The translations under genes and the position numbers were made by a program. Below, piece by piece: positions 1 to 12,529 of a stretch of 64,000 bases of DNA. Origin of the DNA: Bombus terrestris. Its lineage: Eukaryota; Arthropoda; Insecta; Hymenoptera; Apidae. Below the pieces are notes generated by a model. The model made no database searches, was not told where the DNA came from, and saw only the letters and a list, made by a program, of their open reading frames with translations. Where the stretch lies: assembly GCF_910591885.1 (NCBI RefSeq), contig NW_025963558.1, positions 310,001 through 374,000 on the forward strand. The letters run 5' to 3'. Position 1 is the first letter of the stretch; every line of letters begins with the position of its first letter.

Positions 1-69
1 TATACCGTATGACGTTATATTGTGTTACTTTATGACGTATGCCGTCATGTAGTATTACGTTATAACATA

Positions 70-745
70 TGACGTCATGTAGTAATACGATATAACGTAC
101 AACGTTATGCAGTATTAGGTTATAACGTATGACGTTATGGAGTATTACGTTATTACGTATGACGTCATGTGGTATTACGTTATTACGAATACCGTTATAT
201 TGTGTTATTTTATAACGTATGACCTTATGTTGTATTACGTTATAACGTATAAAGGCACGTAGTATTACGCAGTAACGTACGGCGTCATGTAGAATTACGT
301 TATAACGTATTCCGTCATGTAGTATTACGTTATAACATATGACGTCATGTAGTATTACGATATAAAGTACAACGTTATATAGAATTACGATATAACGCAC
401 AACGTTATGTCGTATTACGTTATAACTTATCATGTCATGTAGTATTACGTTATTACGAATATCGTAATATTGTGTTACTTTATGACGTATGACGTCATGT
501 AATATTGCTTTATGACGTATGACGTCATGTAGTATTTCCTTATAACGTATGACGTTATGTAGTATTACGATATAACGTATGACGTTATGCAGTACTACGT
601 TATAACGTATGACGTTATGTAGTGTTACGTTATAACGTATGACGTTATGTATTAGTACGATATAACGTATGACGTTATGCAGTATGAGGTTATAACGTAT
701 GACGTCATGTAGTTTTGCGTTATAACGTATGACGTCATGTAGTAT
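70..745. repeat. Alpha-type block fragment, copy of 3070-3745
   Basis: Alpha blocks are recognised by the unit with GTACGGCGTCATGTAG, followed by a unit starting AATTACG and one containing GTATTCCGTCATG. Here the tag (GGCGTC) begins at 281. The segment matches 3070-3745 at a constant offset of 3,000 bp with scattered substitutions (for example ACCGTT here against AACGTT at 3190). At 745 the next unit is TATTACTTTATG here but TATTAGGTTATA in the other copy, which marks the breakpoint. Confidence 0.75.
451..469. repeat. Hairpin-forming inverted repeat, type 2
   Basis: TATTACGA, loop ATA, TCGTAATA: an 8-bp perfect stem with a 3-base loop. It is the counterpart of type 1 in units reading GAATATCGTAATATTG. 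Both types keep the 8-3-8 geometry although the stem is displaced by four bases within the unit. Confidence 0.7.
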
Positions 746-2182
746 TACTTTATGACGTATGACGTCATGTAGTATTATGCTATAACATATGCCGTCATGT
801 AGTAATACGATATAACGTACAACGTTATATAGAATTACGATATAACGCACAACGTTATGTCGTATTACGTTATAACGTATCATGTCATGTAGTATTACGT
901 TATTACGAATAACGTTATATTGTGTTACCTTATAACGTGTGACCTTTTGTTGTATTACGTTATAACGTATAAAGACATGTAGTATTACGTTGTAACGTAT
1001 GACGTCATGTAGTATTACTTTATGACGTATGACGTCATGTAGTATTATGCTATAACATATGCCGTCATGTAGTAGTACGTTATAACATATGACGTCATGT
1101 AGTAATACGATATAACGTACAACGTTATATAGAATTACGATATAACGCACAACGTTGTGTCGTATTACGCTATACCGTATGACGTTATATTGTGTTACTT
1201 TATGACGTATGACGTCATGTAGTATTACTTTATGACGTATGACGTCATGTAGTATTATGTTATAACGTATGACGTCATGTAGTATTACGTTATAACATAT
1301 GACGTCATGTAGTATTACGATATAACGTACAGCGTTATATAGAATTACGATATAACGCACAACGTTATGTCGTATTACGTTATACCGTATGACGTTATAT
1401 TGTGTTACTTTATGACGTATGAGGTCATGTAGTATTATGTTATAACATATGCCGTCATGCAGTATTACGTTAAAACATATGACGTCATGTAGTATTACGA
1501 TATAACGTACAGCGTTATATAGAATTACGATATAACGCACAACGTTATGTCGTATTACGTTATACCGTATGACGTTATATTGTGTTACTTTATGACGTAT
1601 GACGTCATGTAGTATTACTTTATGACGTATGACGTCATGTAGTATTATGTTATAACGTATGACGTCATGTAGTATTACGTTATAACATATGACGTCATGT
1701 AGTAATACGATATAACGTACAACGTTATATAGAATTACGATATAACGCACAACGTTGTGTCGTATTACGTTATAACTTATCATGTCATGTAGTATTACGT
1801 TATAGCGTATGACGTCATGTACTATTACGTTATTACGAATTTCGTAATATTGTGTTACTTTATGACGTATGACGTCATGTAGTATTACTTTATGACGTAT
1901 GACGTCATGTAGTATTACTTTATGACGTATGACGTCATGTAGTATTACTTTATGACGTATGACGTCATGTAGTATTACGATATAACGTACAACGTTATAT
2001 AGAATTACGATATAACGCACAACGTTATGTCGTATTACGTTATAACATATCATGTCATGTAGTATTACGTTATAACGTATGACGTTATGTAGTATTACGT
2101 TATTACGAATAACGTTATATTGTGTAACTTTATAACGTATGACCTTATGTTGTATTACGTTATAACGTATAAAGACATGTAG

Positions 2183-2212
2183 TATTACGTTATAACGTAT
2201 GACGTCATGTAG
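2183..2212 (+). repeat. Canonical satellite unit (reference copy)
   Basis: This copy matches the inferred consensus. Unit positions 4-17 form a perfect 14-bp palindrome, TACGTTATAACGTA. Positions 17-26 form a perfect 10-bp palindrome, ATGACGTCAT, sharing one base with the first. ACGT occurs at unit positions 5, 13 and 20. The two 15-bp halves agree at 10 of 15 positions. In the reverse strand this unit has one stop-free frame, reading VIRYNVILHD; the other five frames each contain a stop. Confidence 0.9.
2200..2207. promoter_or_regulatory. CRE-type palindrome TGACGTCA (representative of very many)
   Basis: TGACGTCA is the full consensus site for ATF/CREB-family bZIP dimers in animals and fungi, and it contains the TGACG core used by plant TGA-type bZIPs. 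It recurs once in each unit whose second half is TATGACGTCATGTAG, including all units of the expanded runs. Other second halves (TGACGTTATG, CAACGTTATA, ATAACGTTAT) keep the ACGT core but lose the full site. The motif match is direct. That any protein binds here is inference; there is no gene nearby for it to regulate. Confidence 0.6.
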
Positions 2213-2542
2213 TATTACTTTATGACGTATGACGTCATGTAGTATTATGTTATAACATATGCCGTCATGTAGTATTACGTTATAACATATGACGTCATGT
2301 AGTATTACGATATAACGTACAGCGTTATATAGAATTACGATATAACGCACAACGTTATGTCGTATTACGTTATACCGTATGACGTTATATTGTGTTACTT
2401 TATGACGTATGCCGTCATGTAGTATTACGTTATAACATATGACGTCATGTAGTAATACGATATAACGTACAACGTTACATAGAATTACGATATAACGCAC
2501 AACGTTATGTCGTATTACGTTATAACGTATCATGTCATGTAG

Positions 2543-2632
2543 TATTATGTTATAACGAATGACGTTATGGAGTATTACGTTATAACGTATGACGTCATGT
2601 GGTATTACGTTATTACGAATAACGTTATATTA
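2543..2632. repeat. Boundary module (three units), representative
   Basis: Three consecutive units recur together throughout the window. One contains GAATGACGTTATGGAG, one ends TCATGTGG (or GCCATGTGG), and one reads GTTATTACGAATAACG and ends TTATATTA. I noted around fifty occurrences. The module is usually followed at once by a run of TATTACTTTATGACG units, either directly or after a 15-bp half-unit deletion. Its last unit puts a stop in the otherwise open - strand frame. It therefore acts as a structural boundary between blocks. Confidence 0.75.
2607..2625. repeat. Hairpin-forming inverted repeat, type 1
   Basis: ACGTTATT, loop ACG, AATAACGT: an 8-bp perfect stem with a 3-base loop, contained in one unit. 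It recurs in every unit of the form GTTATTACGAATAACGTTAT, including all boundary modules. It might extrude as a small hairpin; this is inference from pairing only. Confidence 0.7.
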
Positions 2633-2662
2633 TGTTACTTTATGACATATGACGTCATGTAG

Positions 2663-2812
2663 TATTACTTTATGACGTATGACGTCATGTAGTATTACTT
2701 TATGACGTATGACGTCATGTAGTATTACTTTATGACGTATGACGTCATGTAGTATTACTTTATGACGTATGACGTCATGTAGTATTACTTTATGACGTAT
2801 GACGTCATGTAG
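2663..2812. repeat. Run of five TATTACTTTATGACG units
   Basis: Five consecutive 30-bp units with first half TATTACTTTATGACG and second half TATGACGTCATGTAG follow the boundary module. The run ends at a unit starting TATTTCGTTATAACG. Each unit holds one TGACGTCA and two TGACG half sites starting seven bases apart. Confidence 0.9.
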
Positions 2813-4065
2813 TATTTCGTTATAACGTATGACGTTATGCAGTATTACGATATAACGTATGACGGTATGCAGTATTACGTTATAACGTATGACGTTATGC
2901 AGTATTACGATATAACGTATGACGGTATGCAGTATTACGTTATAACGTATGACGTTATGCAGTATTACGTTATAACGTATGACGTTATGTATTAGTACGA
3001 TATAACGTATGACGTTATGCAGTATGAGGTTATAGCGTATGACGTCATGCAGTTTTGCGTTATAACGTATGACGTCATGTAGTATTACGATATAACGTAC
3101 AACGTTATGCAGTATTAGGTTATAACGTATGACGTTATGGAGTATTACGTTATTACGTATGACGTCATGTGGTATTACGTTATTACGAATAACGTTATAT
3201 TGTGTTATTTTATAGCGTATGACCATATGTTGTATTACGTTATAACGTATAAAGGCATGTAGTATTACGCTGTAACGTACGGCGTCATGTAGAATTACGT
3301 TATAACGTATTCCGTCATGTAGTATTACGTTATAACATATGACGTCATGTAGTATTACGATATAACGTACAACGTTATATAGAATTACGATATAACGCAC
3401 AACGTTATGTCGTATTACGTTATAACTTATCATGTCATGTAGTATTACGTTATTACGAATATCGTAATATTGTGTTACTTTATGACGTATGACGTCATGT
3501 AATATTGCTTTATGACGTATGACGTCATGTAGTATTTCCTTATAACGTATGACGTTATGTAGTATTACGATATAACGTATGACGTTATGCAGTACTACGT
3601 TATAACGTATGACGTTATGTAGTGTTACGTTATAACGTATGACGTTATGTATTAGTACGATATAACGTATGACGTTATGCAGTATGAGGTTATAACGTAT
3701 GACGTCATGTAGTTTTGCGTTATAACGTATGACGTCATGTAGTATTAGGTTATAACGTATGCCGTCATGTAGTATTACGTTATAACATATGACGTCATGT
3801 AGTAATACGATATAACGCACAACGTTATGTCGTATTACGTTATAACTTATCATGTCATGTAGTATTACGTTATAGCGTATGACGTCATGTACTATTACGT
3901 TATTACGAATAACGTTATATTGTATGACTTTATGACGTATGACGTCATGTAGTATTAGGTTATAACGTATGACGTTATGTATTATTGCGATATAACGTAT
4001 GACGTTAAGCAGTATTAGGTTATAACGTATGACGTCATGTGGTATTACGTTATTACGAATAACGT

Positions 4066-4090
4066 TATATTATGTTACGTCATGTAGTAT
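4066..4090. repeat. Half-unit (15-bp) deletion junction
   Basis: TTATATTATGTTA is joined directly to CGTCATGTAG. In the full-length form (near 2630) 15 bases, CTTTATGACATATGA, lie between these two parts. The array phase shifts by exactly 15 here and returns at the same kind of junction near 8257. The same junction recurs at about 13,203, 13,549, 15,843, 18,543, 20,779, 24,337, 25,219, 37,381, 39,108, 43,874, 47,566, 54,528, 59,687 and 63,549, among others. Confidence 0.85.
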
Positions 4091-5199
4091 TACTTTATGA
4101 CGTATGACGTCATGTAGTATTACTTTATGACGTATGACGTCATGTAGTATTACTTTATGACGTATGACGTCATGTAGTATTACTTTATGACGTATGACGT
4201 CATGTTGTATTTCGTTATAACGTATGACGTTATGCAGTATTACGATATAACGTATGACGGTATGCAGTATTACGTTATAACGTATGACGTTATGCAGTAT
4301 TACGATATAACGTATGACGGTATGCAGTATTACGTTATAACGTATGACGTTATGCAGTATTACGTTATAACGTATGACGTTATGTATTAGTACGATATAA
4401 CGTATGACGTTATGCAGTATGAGGTTATAGCGTATGACGTCATGTAGTTTTGCGTTATAACGTATGACGTCATGTAGTATTACGATATAACGTACAACGT
4501 TATGCAGTATTAGGTTATAACGTATGACGTTATGGAGTATTACGTTATTACGTATGACGTCATGTGGTATTACGTTATTACGAATAACGTTATATTGTGT
4601 TATTTTATAACGTATGACCTTATGTTGTATTACGTTATAACGTATAAAGGCACGTAGTATTACGCTGTAACGTACGGCGTCATGTAGAATTACGTTATAA
4701 CGTATTCCGTCATGTAGTATTACGTTATAACATATGACGTCATGTAGTATTACGATATAACGTACAACGTTATATAGAATTACGATATAACGCACAACGT
4801 TATGTCGTATTACGTTATAACTTATCATGTCATGTAGTATTACGTTATTACGAATATCGTAATATTGTGTTACTTTATGACGTATGACGTCATGTAATAT
4901 TGCTTTATGACGTATGACGTCATGTAGTATTTCCTTATAACGTATGACGTTATGTAGTATTACGATATAACGTATGACGTTATGCAGTACTACGTTATAA
5001 CGTATGACGTTATGTAGTGTTACGTTATAACGTATGACGTTATGTATTAGTACGATATAACGTATGACGTTATGCAGTATGAGGTTATAACGTATGACGT
5101 CATGTAGTATTACGATATAACGTACAGCGTTATATAGAATTACGATATAACGCACAACGTTATGTCGTATTACGTTATACCGTATGACGTTATATTGTG

Positions 5200-6926
5200 T
5201 TACTTTATGACGTATGACGTCATGTAGTATTACTTTATGACGTATGCCGTAATGTAGTATTACGTTATAACATATGACGTCATGTAGTAATACGATATAA
5301 CGTACAACGTTATATAGAATTACGATATAACGCACAACGTTATGTCGTATTACGTTATACCGTATGACGTTATATTGTGTTACTTTATGACGTATGACGT
5401 CATGTAATATTGCTTTATGACGTATGACGTCATGTAGTATTTCCTTATAACGTATGACGTTATGTAGTATTACGATATAACGTATGACGTTATGCAGTAC
5501 TACGTTATAACGTATGACGTTATGCAGTATTACGTTATAACGTAAGACGTTATGTATTAGTACGATATAACGTATGACGTTATGCAGTATGAGGTTATAG
5601 CGTATGACGTCATGTAGTTTTGCGTTATAACGTATGACGTCATGTAGTATTACGATATAACGTACGACGTTATGTCGTATTACGTTATAACGTATCATGT
5701 CATGTAGTATTACGTTATAACGAATGACGTTATGGAGTATTACGTTATAACGTATGACGCCATGTGGTATTACGTTATTACGAATAACGTTATATTATGT
5801 TACTTTATGACATATGACGTCATGTAGTATTACTTTATGACGTATGACGTCATGTAGTATTACTTTATGACGTATGACGTCATGTAGTATTATGTTATAA
5901 CATATGCCGTCATGTAGTATTACGTTAAAACATATGACGTCATGTAGTATTACGATATAACGTACAGCGTTATATAGAATTACGATATAACGCACAACGT
6001 TATGTCGTATTACGTTATACCGTATGACGTTATATTGTGTTACTTTATGACGTATGACGTCATGTAGTATTACTTTATGACGTATGCCGTAATGTAGTAT
6101 TACGTTATAACATATGACGTCATGTAGTAATACGATATAACGTACAACGTTATATAGAATTACGTTATAACTTATCATGTCATGTAGTATTACGTTATTA
6201 CGAATATCGTAATATTGTGTTACTTTATGACGTATGACGTCATGTAATATTGCTTTATGACGTATGACGTCATGTAGTATTTCCTTATAACGTATGACGT
6301 TATGTAGTATTACGATATAACGTATGACGTTATGCAGTACTACGTTATAACGTATGACGTTATGCAGTATTACGTTATAACGTAAGACGTTATGTATTAG
6401 TACGATATAACGTATGACGTTATGCAGTATGAGGTTATAGCGTATGACGTCATGTAGTTTTGCGTTATAACGTATGACGTCATGTAGTATTACGATATAA
6501 CGTACGACGTTATGTCGTATTACGTTATAACGTATCATGTCATGTAGTATTACGTTATAACGAATGACGTTATGGAGTATTACGTTATAACGTATGACGC
6601 CATGTGGTATTACGTTATTACGAATAACGTTATATTATGTTACTTTATGGCATATGACGTCATGTAGTATTACTTTATGACGTATGACGTCATGTAGTAT
6701 TACTTTATGACGTATGACGTCATGTAGTATTATGTTATAACATATGCCGTCATGTAGTATTACGTTAAAACATATGACGTCATGTAGTATTACGATATAA
6801 CGTACAGCGTTATATAGAATTACGATATAACGCACAACGTTATGTCGTATTACGTTATACCGTATGACGTTATATTGTGTTACTTTATGACGTATGACGT
6901 CATGTAGTATTACTTTATGACGTATG
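5200..6926. repeat. 840-bp tandem duplication (about two copies)
   Basis: 5200-6086 matches 6040-6926 at an offset of 840 bp (28 units). Both boundary modules carry GACGCCATGTGG. Within the match, 5321-5380 and 6161-6220 carry different units (CACAACGTTATGTCG plus TATACCG against CTTATCATGTC plus GAATATCGTAA), although the sequence agrees on both sides. That is a replaced patch, consistent with conversion or a double exchange. Confidence 0.75.
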
Positions 6927-8530
6927 ACGTCATGTAGTATTACTTTATGACGTATGACGTCATGTAGTATTATGTTATAACGTATGACGTCATTTAGTAT
7001 TACGTTATAACATATGACGTCATGTAGTAATACGATATAACGTACAACGTTATATAGAATTACGATATAACGCACAACGTTGTGCCGTATTACGTTATAA
7101 CTTATCATGTCATGTAGTATTACGTTATAGCGTATGACGTCATGTACTATTACGTTATTACGAATTTCGTAATATTGTGTTACTTTATGACGTATGACGT
7201 CATGTAGTATTACTTTATGACGTAGGACGTCATGTAGTATTACTTTATGACGTATGACGTCATGTAGTATTACTTTATGACGTATGACGTCATGTAGTAT
7301 TACGATATAACGTACAACGTTATATAGAATTACGATATAACGCACAACGTTATGTCGTATTACGTTATAACATATCATGTCATGTAGTATTACGTTATAA
7401 CGTATGACGTTATGTAGTATTACGTTATTACGAATAACGTTATATTGTGTAACTTTATAACGTATGACCTTATGTTGTATTACGTTATAACGTATAAAGA
7501 CATGTAGTATTACGTTATAACGTATGACGTCATGAGGTATTACGCTATTACGAATATCGTAATATTGTATGACTTTATGACGTATGACGTCATGTAGTAT
7601 TAGGTTATAGCGTATGACGTTATGTATTATTACGATATAACGTATGACGTTAAGCAGTATTAGGTTATAACGTATGACGTTATGTAGTATTAGGTTATAA
7701 CGTATGACGTAATGTAGTTTTACGTTACAACGTATGACGTTATGTAGTATTACGTTACCACGAATAACGTTATATTGTGTTACTTTATAACGTGTGACCT
7801 TTTGTTGTATCACGTTATAACGTATAAAGACATGTAGTATTACGTTGTAACGTATGACGTCATGTAGTATTACTTTATAACATATGCCGTCATGTAGTAT
7901 TACGTTATAACATATGACGTCATGTAGTATTACGATATAACATACAGCGTTATATAGAATTACGATATAACGCACAACGTTATGTCGTATTACGTTATAC
8001 CGTATGACGTTATATTGTGTTACTTTATGACGTATGCCGTCATGTAGTATTACGTTATAACATATGACGTCATGTAGTAATACGATATAACGTACAACGT
8101 TACATAGAATTACGATATAACGCACAACGTTATGTCGTATTACGTTATAACGTATCATGTCATGTAGTATTATGTTATAACGAATGACGTTATGGAGTAT
8201 TACGTTATAACGTATGACGTCATGTGGTATTACGTTATTACGAATAACGTTATATTATGTTACGTCATGTAGTATTACTTTATGACGTATGACGTCATGT
8301 AGTATTACTTTGTGACGTATGACGTCATGTAGTATTACTTTATGACGTATGACGTCATGTAGTATTACTTTATGACGTATGACGTCATGTAGTATTACTT
8401 TATGACGTATGACGTCATGTAGTATTTCGTTATAACGTATGACGTTATGCAGTATTACGATATAACGTATGACGTTATGCGGTATTAGGTTATAACGTAT
8501 GACGTCATGTGGTATTACGTTATTACGAAT
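6541..8530. repeat. Gamma-type block
   Basis: The block is tagged by ACGAATTTCGTAATATTG near 7160 and by GAGGTATTACGCTATTACG near 7530. It also has TTACGTTACAACG and TTACCACGAATAACG units. The same unit order is found at about 45.9-47.8, 52.9-54.7 and 57.9-59.9 kb, with lengths that differ by the number of TATTACTTTATGACG units. The right flank, including ATTACTTTGTGACG near 8300, is also shared. Confidence 0.75.
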
Positions 8531-8539
8531 AACGTTATA

Positions 8540-10780
8540 TTATATTACGTCATGTAGTATTACTTTATCACGTATGACGTCATGTAGTATTACTTTATGA
8601 CGTATGACGTCATGTAGTATTAGGTTATAACGTATGAAGTTATGTATTATTACGATATAACGTATGACGTTAAGCAGTATTAGGTTATAACGTATGACGT
8701 TATGTAGTATTAGGTTATAACGTATGGCGTTATGTAGTATTACGATATAACGTATGACGTTATGCAGTACTACGTTATAACGTATGACGTTATGTAGTGT
8801 TACGTTATAATGTATGACGTTATGTAGCATTACGGTATTTCGAACAACGTTGTATTGTGTTACTTTATAACGTATGACGTTATGTAGTGTTACGTTATAA
8901 CGTATGACGCCGTGTAGTATTACGTTATAAGTATAACATTATGTAGTATCACGTTATAGCGTATGACGTCATGTAGTATTACGTTATTACGAATATCGTA
9001 ATATTGTGTTACTTTATGACGTATGACGTCATGTAATATTGCTTTATGACGTATGACGTCATGTAGTATTTCCTTATAACGTATGACGTTATGTAGTATT
9101 ACGATATAACGTATGACGTTATGCAGTACTACGTTATAACGTATGACGTTATGTAGTGTTACGTTATAACGTATGACGTTATGTATTAGTACGATATAAC
9201 GTATGACGTTATGCAGTATGAGGTTATAACGTATGACGTCATGTAGTTTTGCGTTATAACGTATGACGTCATGTAGTATTAGGTTATAACGTATGCCGTC
9301 ATGTAGTATTACGTTATAACATATGACGTCATGTAGTAATACGATATAACGTACAACGTTATATAGAAATACGATATAACGCACAACGTTATGTCGTATT
9401 ACGTTATAACGTATCATGTCATGTAGTATTACGTTATTACGAATAACGTTATATTGTGTTACCTTATAACGTGTGACCTTTTGTTGTATTACGTTATAAC
9501 GTATAAAGACATGTAGTATTACGTTGTAACGTATGACGTCATGTAGTATTACTTTATGACGTATGACGTCATGTAGTATTATGCTATAACATATGCCGTC
9601 ATGTAGTAGTACGTTATAACATATGACGTCATGTAATATTACGATATAACGTACAGCGTTATATAGAATTAGGATATAACGCACAACGTTATGTCGTATT
9701 ACGTTATACCGTATGACGTTATATTGTGTTACTTTATGACGTATGACGTCATGTAGTATTACTTTATGACGTATGCCGTCATGTAGTATTACGTTATAAC
9801 ATATGACGTCATGTAGAAATACGATATAACGTACAACGTTATATAGAATTACGATATATCGCACAACGTTATGTCGTATTACGTTATAACGTATCATGTC
9901 ATGTAGTATTACGTTATAACGAATGACGTTATGGAGTATTACGTTATAACGTATGACGCCATGTGGTATTACGTTATTACGAATAACGTTATATTATGTT
10001 ACTTTATGACATATGACGTCATGTAGTATTACTTTATGACGTATGACGTCATGTAGTATTACTTTATGACGTATGACGTCATGTAGTATTACTTTATGAC
10101 GTATGACGTCATGTAGTATTACTTTATGACGTATGACGTCATGTAGTATTACTTTATGACGTATGACGTCATGTAGTATTATGTTATAACATATGCCGTC
10201 ATGTAGTATTACGTTAAAACATATGACGTCATGTAGTATTACGATATAACGTACAGCGTTATATAGAATTACGATATAACGCACAACGTTATGTCGTATT
10301 ACGTTATACCGTATGACGTTATATTGTGTTACTTTATGACGTATGACGTCATGTAGTATTACTTTATGACGTATGACGTCATGTAGTATTATGTTATAAC
10401 GTATGACGTCATGTAGTAACACGATATAACGTACAACGTTATATAGAATTACGATATAACGCACAACGTTGTGTCGTATTACGTTATAACTTATCATGTC
10501 ATGTAGTATTACGTTATAGCGTATGACGTCATGTACTATTACGTTATTACGAATTTCGTAATATTGTGTTACTTTATGACGTATGACGTCATGTAGTTTT
10601 GAGTTATAACGTATGACGTTATGCAGTATTACGTTATAACGAATAACGTTATATTGTGTAACTTTATAACGTATGACCTTATGTTGTATTACGTTATAAC
10701 GTATAAAGACATGTAGTATTACGTTATAACGTATGACGTCATGTGGTATTACGTTATTACGAATAACGTTATATTATGTT
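8540..10780. repeat. Beta block followed by mixed units
   Basis: This starts at a half-unit junction in the form TATATTACGTCATG (about 8541). It runs through the 29-bp unit and then units also found in alpha blocks (TTTTGCG, TATGAGG, GTACAACG). A boundary module precedes 9994, and a gamma tag (GAATTTCGTAA) lies near 10,553. The pattern is a mosaic of the three block types. Confidence 0.6.
8918..8946. repeat. 29-bp short unit (beta tag) 1
   Basis: TATTACGTTATAAG followed by TATAACATTATGTAG makes a unit one base short. It sits in a fixed context: upstream GTGTTACGTTATAACG and GACGCCGTGTAG, downstream TATCACGTTATAGCG. It breaks the open - strand frame and tags beta blocks. Confidence 0.9.
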
Positions 10781-10806
10781 ACTTTATGACATATGACGTC
10801 ATGTAG

Positions 10807-11046
10807 TATTACTTTATGACGTATGACGTCATGTAGTATTACTTTATGACGTATGACGTCATGTAGTATTACTTTATGACGTATGACGTCATGTAGTATT
10901 ACTTTATGACGTATGACGTCATGCAGTATTACTTTATGACGTATGACGTCATGTAGTATTACTTTATGACGTATGACGTCATGTAGTATTACTTTATGAC
11001 GTATGACGTCATGTAGCATTACTTTATGACGTATGACGTCATGTAG
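10807..11046. repeat. Run of eight TATTACTTTATGACG units
   Basis: Eight consecutive units between a boundary module and a TATTTCG unit. Substitutions mark single units: ATGCAG at about 10,921 and GCATTAC at the start of the eighth. This is among the longest uniform runs in the window. Confidence 0.9.
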
Positions 11047-11526
11047 TATTTCGTTATAACGTATGACGTTATGCAGTATTACGATATAACGTATGACGTT
11101 ATGCAGTATTACGTTATAACGTATGACGTTATGCAGTATTACGTTATAACGTAAGACGTTATGTATTAGTACGATATAACGTATGACGTTATGCAGTATG
11201 AGGTTATAGCGTATGACGTCATGTAGTTTTGCGTTATAACGTATGACGTCATGTAGTATTACGATATAACGTACGACGTTATGCAGTATTAGGTTATAAC
11301 GTATGACGTTATGTAGTATTAGGTTATAACGTATGGCGTTATGTAGTATTACGATATAACGTATGACGTTATGCAGTACTACGTTATAACGTATGACGTT
11401 ATGTAGTGTTACGTTATAATGTATGACGTTATGTAGCATTATGGTATTACGAACAACGTTGTATTGTGTTACTTTATAACGTATGACGTTATGTAGTGTT
11501 ACGTTATAACGTATGACGCCTTGTAG

Positions 11527-11555
11527 TATTACGTTATCAGTATAACATTATGTAG
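11527..11555. repeat. 29-bp short unit 2, substituted form
   Basis: Same 29-bp unit and context as at 8918, but reading TTATCAG instead of TTATAAG, and with GACGCCTTGTAG upstream. Confidence 0.9.
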
Positions 11556-12529
11556 TATCACGTTATAGCGTATGACGTCATGTAGTATTACGTTATTACG
11601 AATATCGTAATATTGTGTTACTTTATGACGTATGACGTCATGTAATATTGCTTTATGACGTATGACGTCATGTAGTATTTCCTTATAACGTATGACGTTA
11701 TGTAGTATTACGATATAACGTATGACGTTATGCAGTACTACGTTATAACGTATGACGTTATGTAGTGTTACGTTATAACGTATGACGTTATGTATTAGTA
11801 CGATATAACGTATGACGTTATGCAGTATGAGGTTATAACGTATGACGTCATGTAGTTTTGCGTTATAACGTATGACGTCATGTATTATTAGGTTATAACG
11901 TATGCCGTCATGTAGTATTACGTTATAACATATGACGTCATGTAGTAATACGATATAACGTACAACGTTATACAGAATTACGATATAACGCACAACGTTA
12001 TGTCGTATTACGTTATAACGTATCATGTCATGTAGTATTACGTTATTACGAATAACGTTATATTGTGTTACCTTATAACGTGTGACCTTTTGTTGTATTA
12101 CGTTATAACGTATAAAGACATGTAGTATTACGTTGTAACGTATGACGTCATATAGTATTACTTTATGACGTATGACGTCGTGTAGTATTATGTTATAACG
12201 TATGCCGTCATGTAGTATTACGTTATAACATATGACGTCATGTAGTAATACGATATAACGTACAACGTTATATAGAATTACGATATAACGCACAACGTTA
12301 TGTCGTATTACGTTATAACTTATCATGTCATGTAGTATTACGTTATAGCGTATGACGTCATGTACTATTACGTTATTACGAATAACGTTATATTGTGTAA
12401 CTTTATAACGTATGACCTTATGGGGTATTACGTTATAACGTATAAAGACATGCAGTATTACGTTATAACGTATGACGTCATGAGGTATTACGCTATTACG
12501 AATATCGTAATATTGTATGACTTTATGAC

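Larger units (their letters stand above)
745..2400. repeat. Mixed units with a 180-bp sub-period and a gamma tag
   Basis: This stretch is built from units carrying TACAGCGTTATATAG, CACAACGTTATGTCG, TATACCGTATGACG and TAACATATGCCGTC. The same order returns after 180 bp (about 1321 to 1501), i.e. a six-unit sub-repeat. The gamma tag ACGAATTTCGTAATATTG lies near 1835-1852. A short run of the TATTACTTTATGACG unit follows. No non-repeat DNA is present. Confidence 0.7.
2400..5105. repeat. About 2.7-kb segment duplicated at 16,873-19,578
   Basis: The segment matches 16,873-19,578 at a constant offset of 14,473 bp. The alpha tags at 3281 and 4676 (1,395 bp apart) correspond to those at 17,754 and 19,149 (also 1,395 apart). 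The half-unit deletion at 4070 corresponds to that at 18,543. Only a few substitutions were seen across the first 1.2 kb. The copies part at about 5105, where this copy continues with TATTACGATATAACG and the other with TTTTGCG. Confidence 0.8.

Noticed and set aside
2607..2625. Rho-independent terminators from the hairpins
   Set aside because: The stems are AT-rich with few G-C pairs and no following T tract, and the context is eukaryotic-type satellite DNA.
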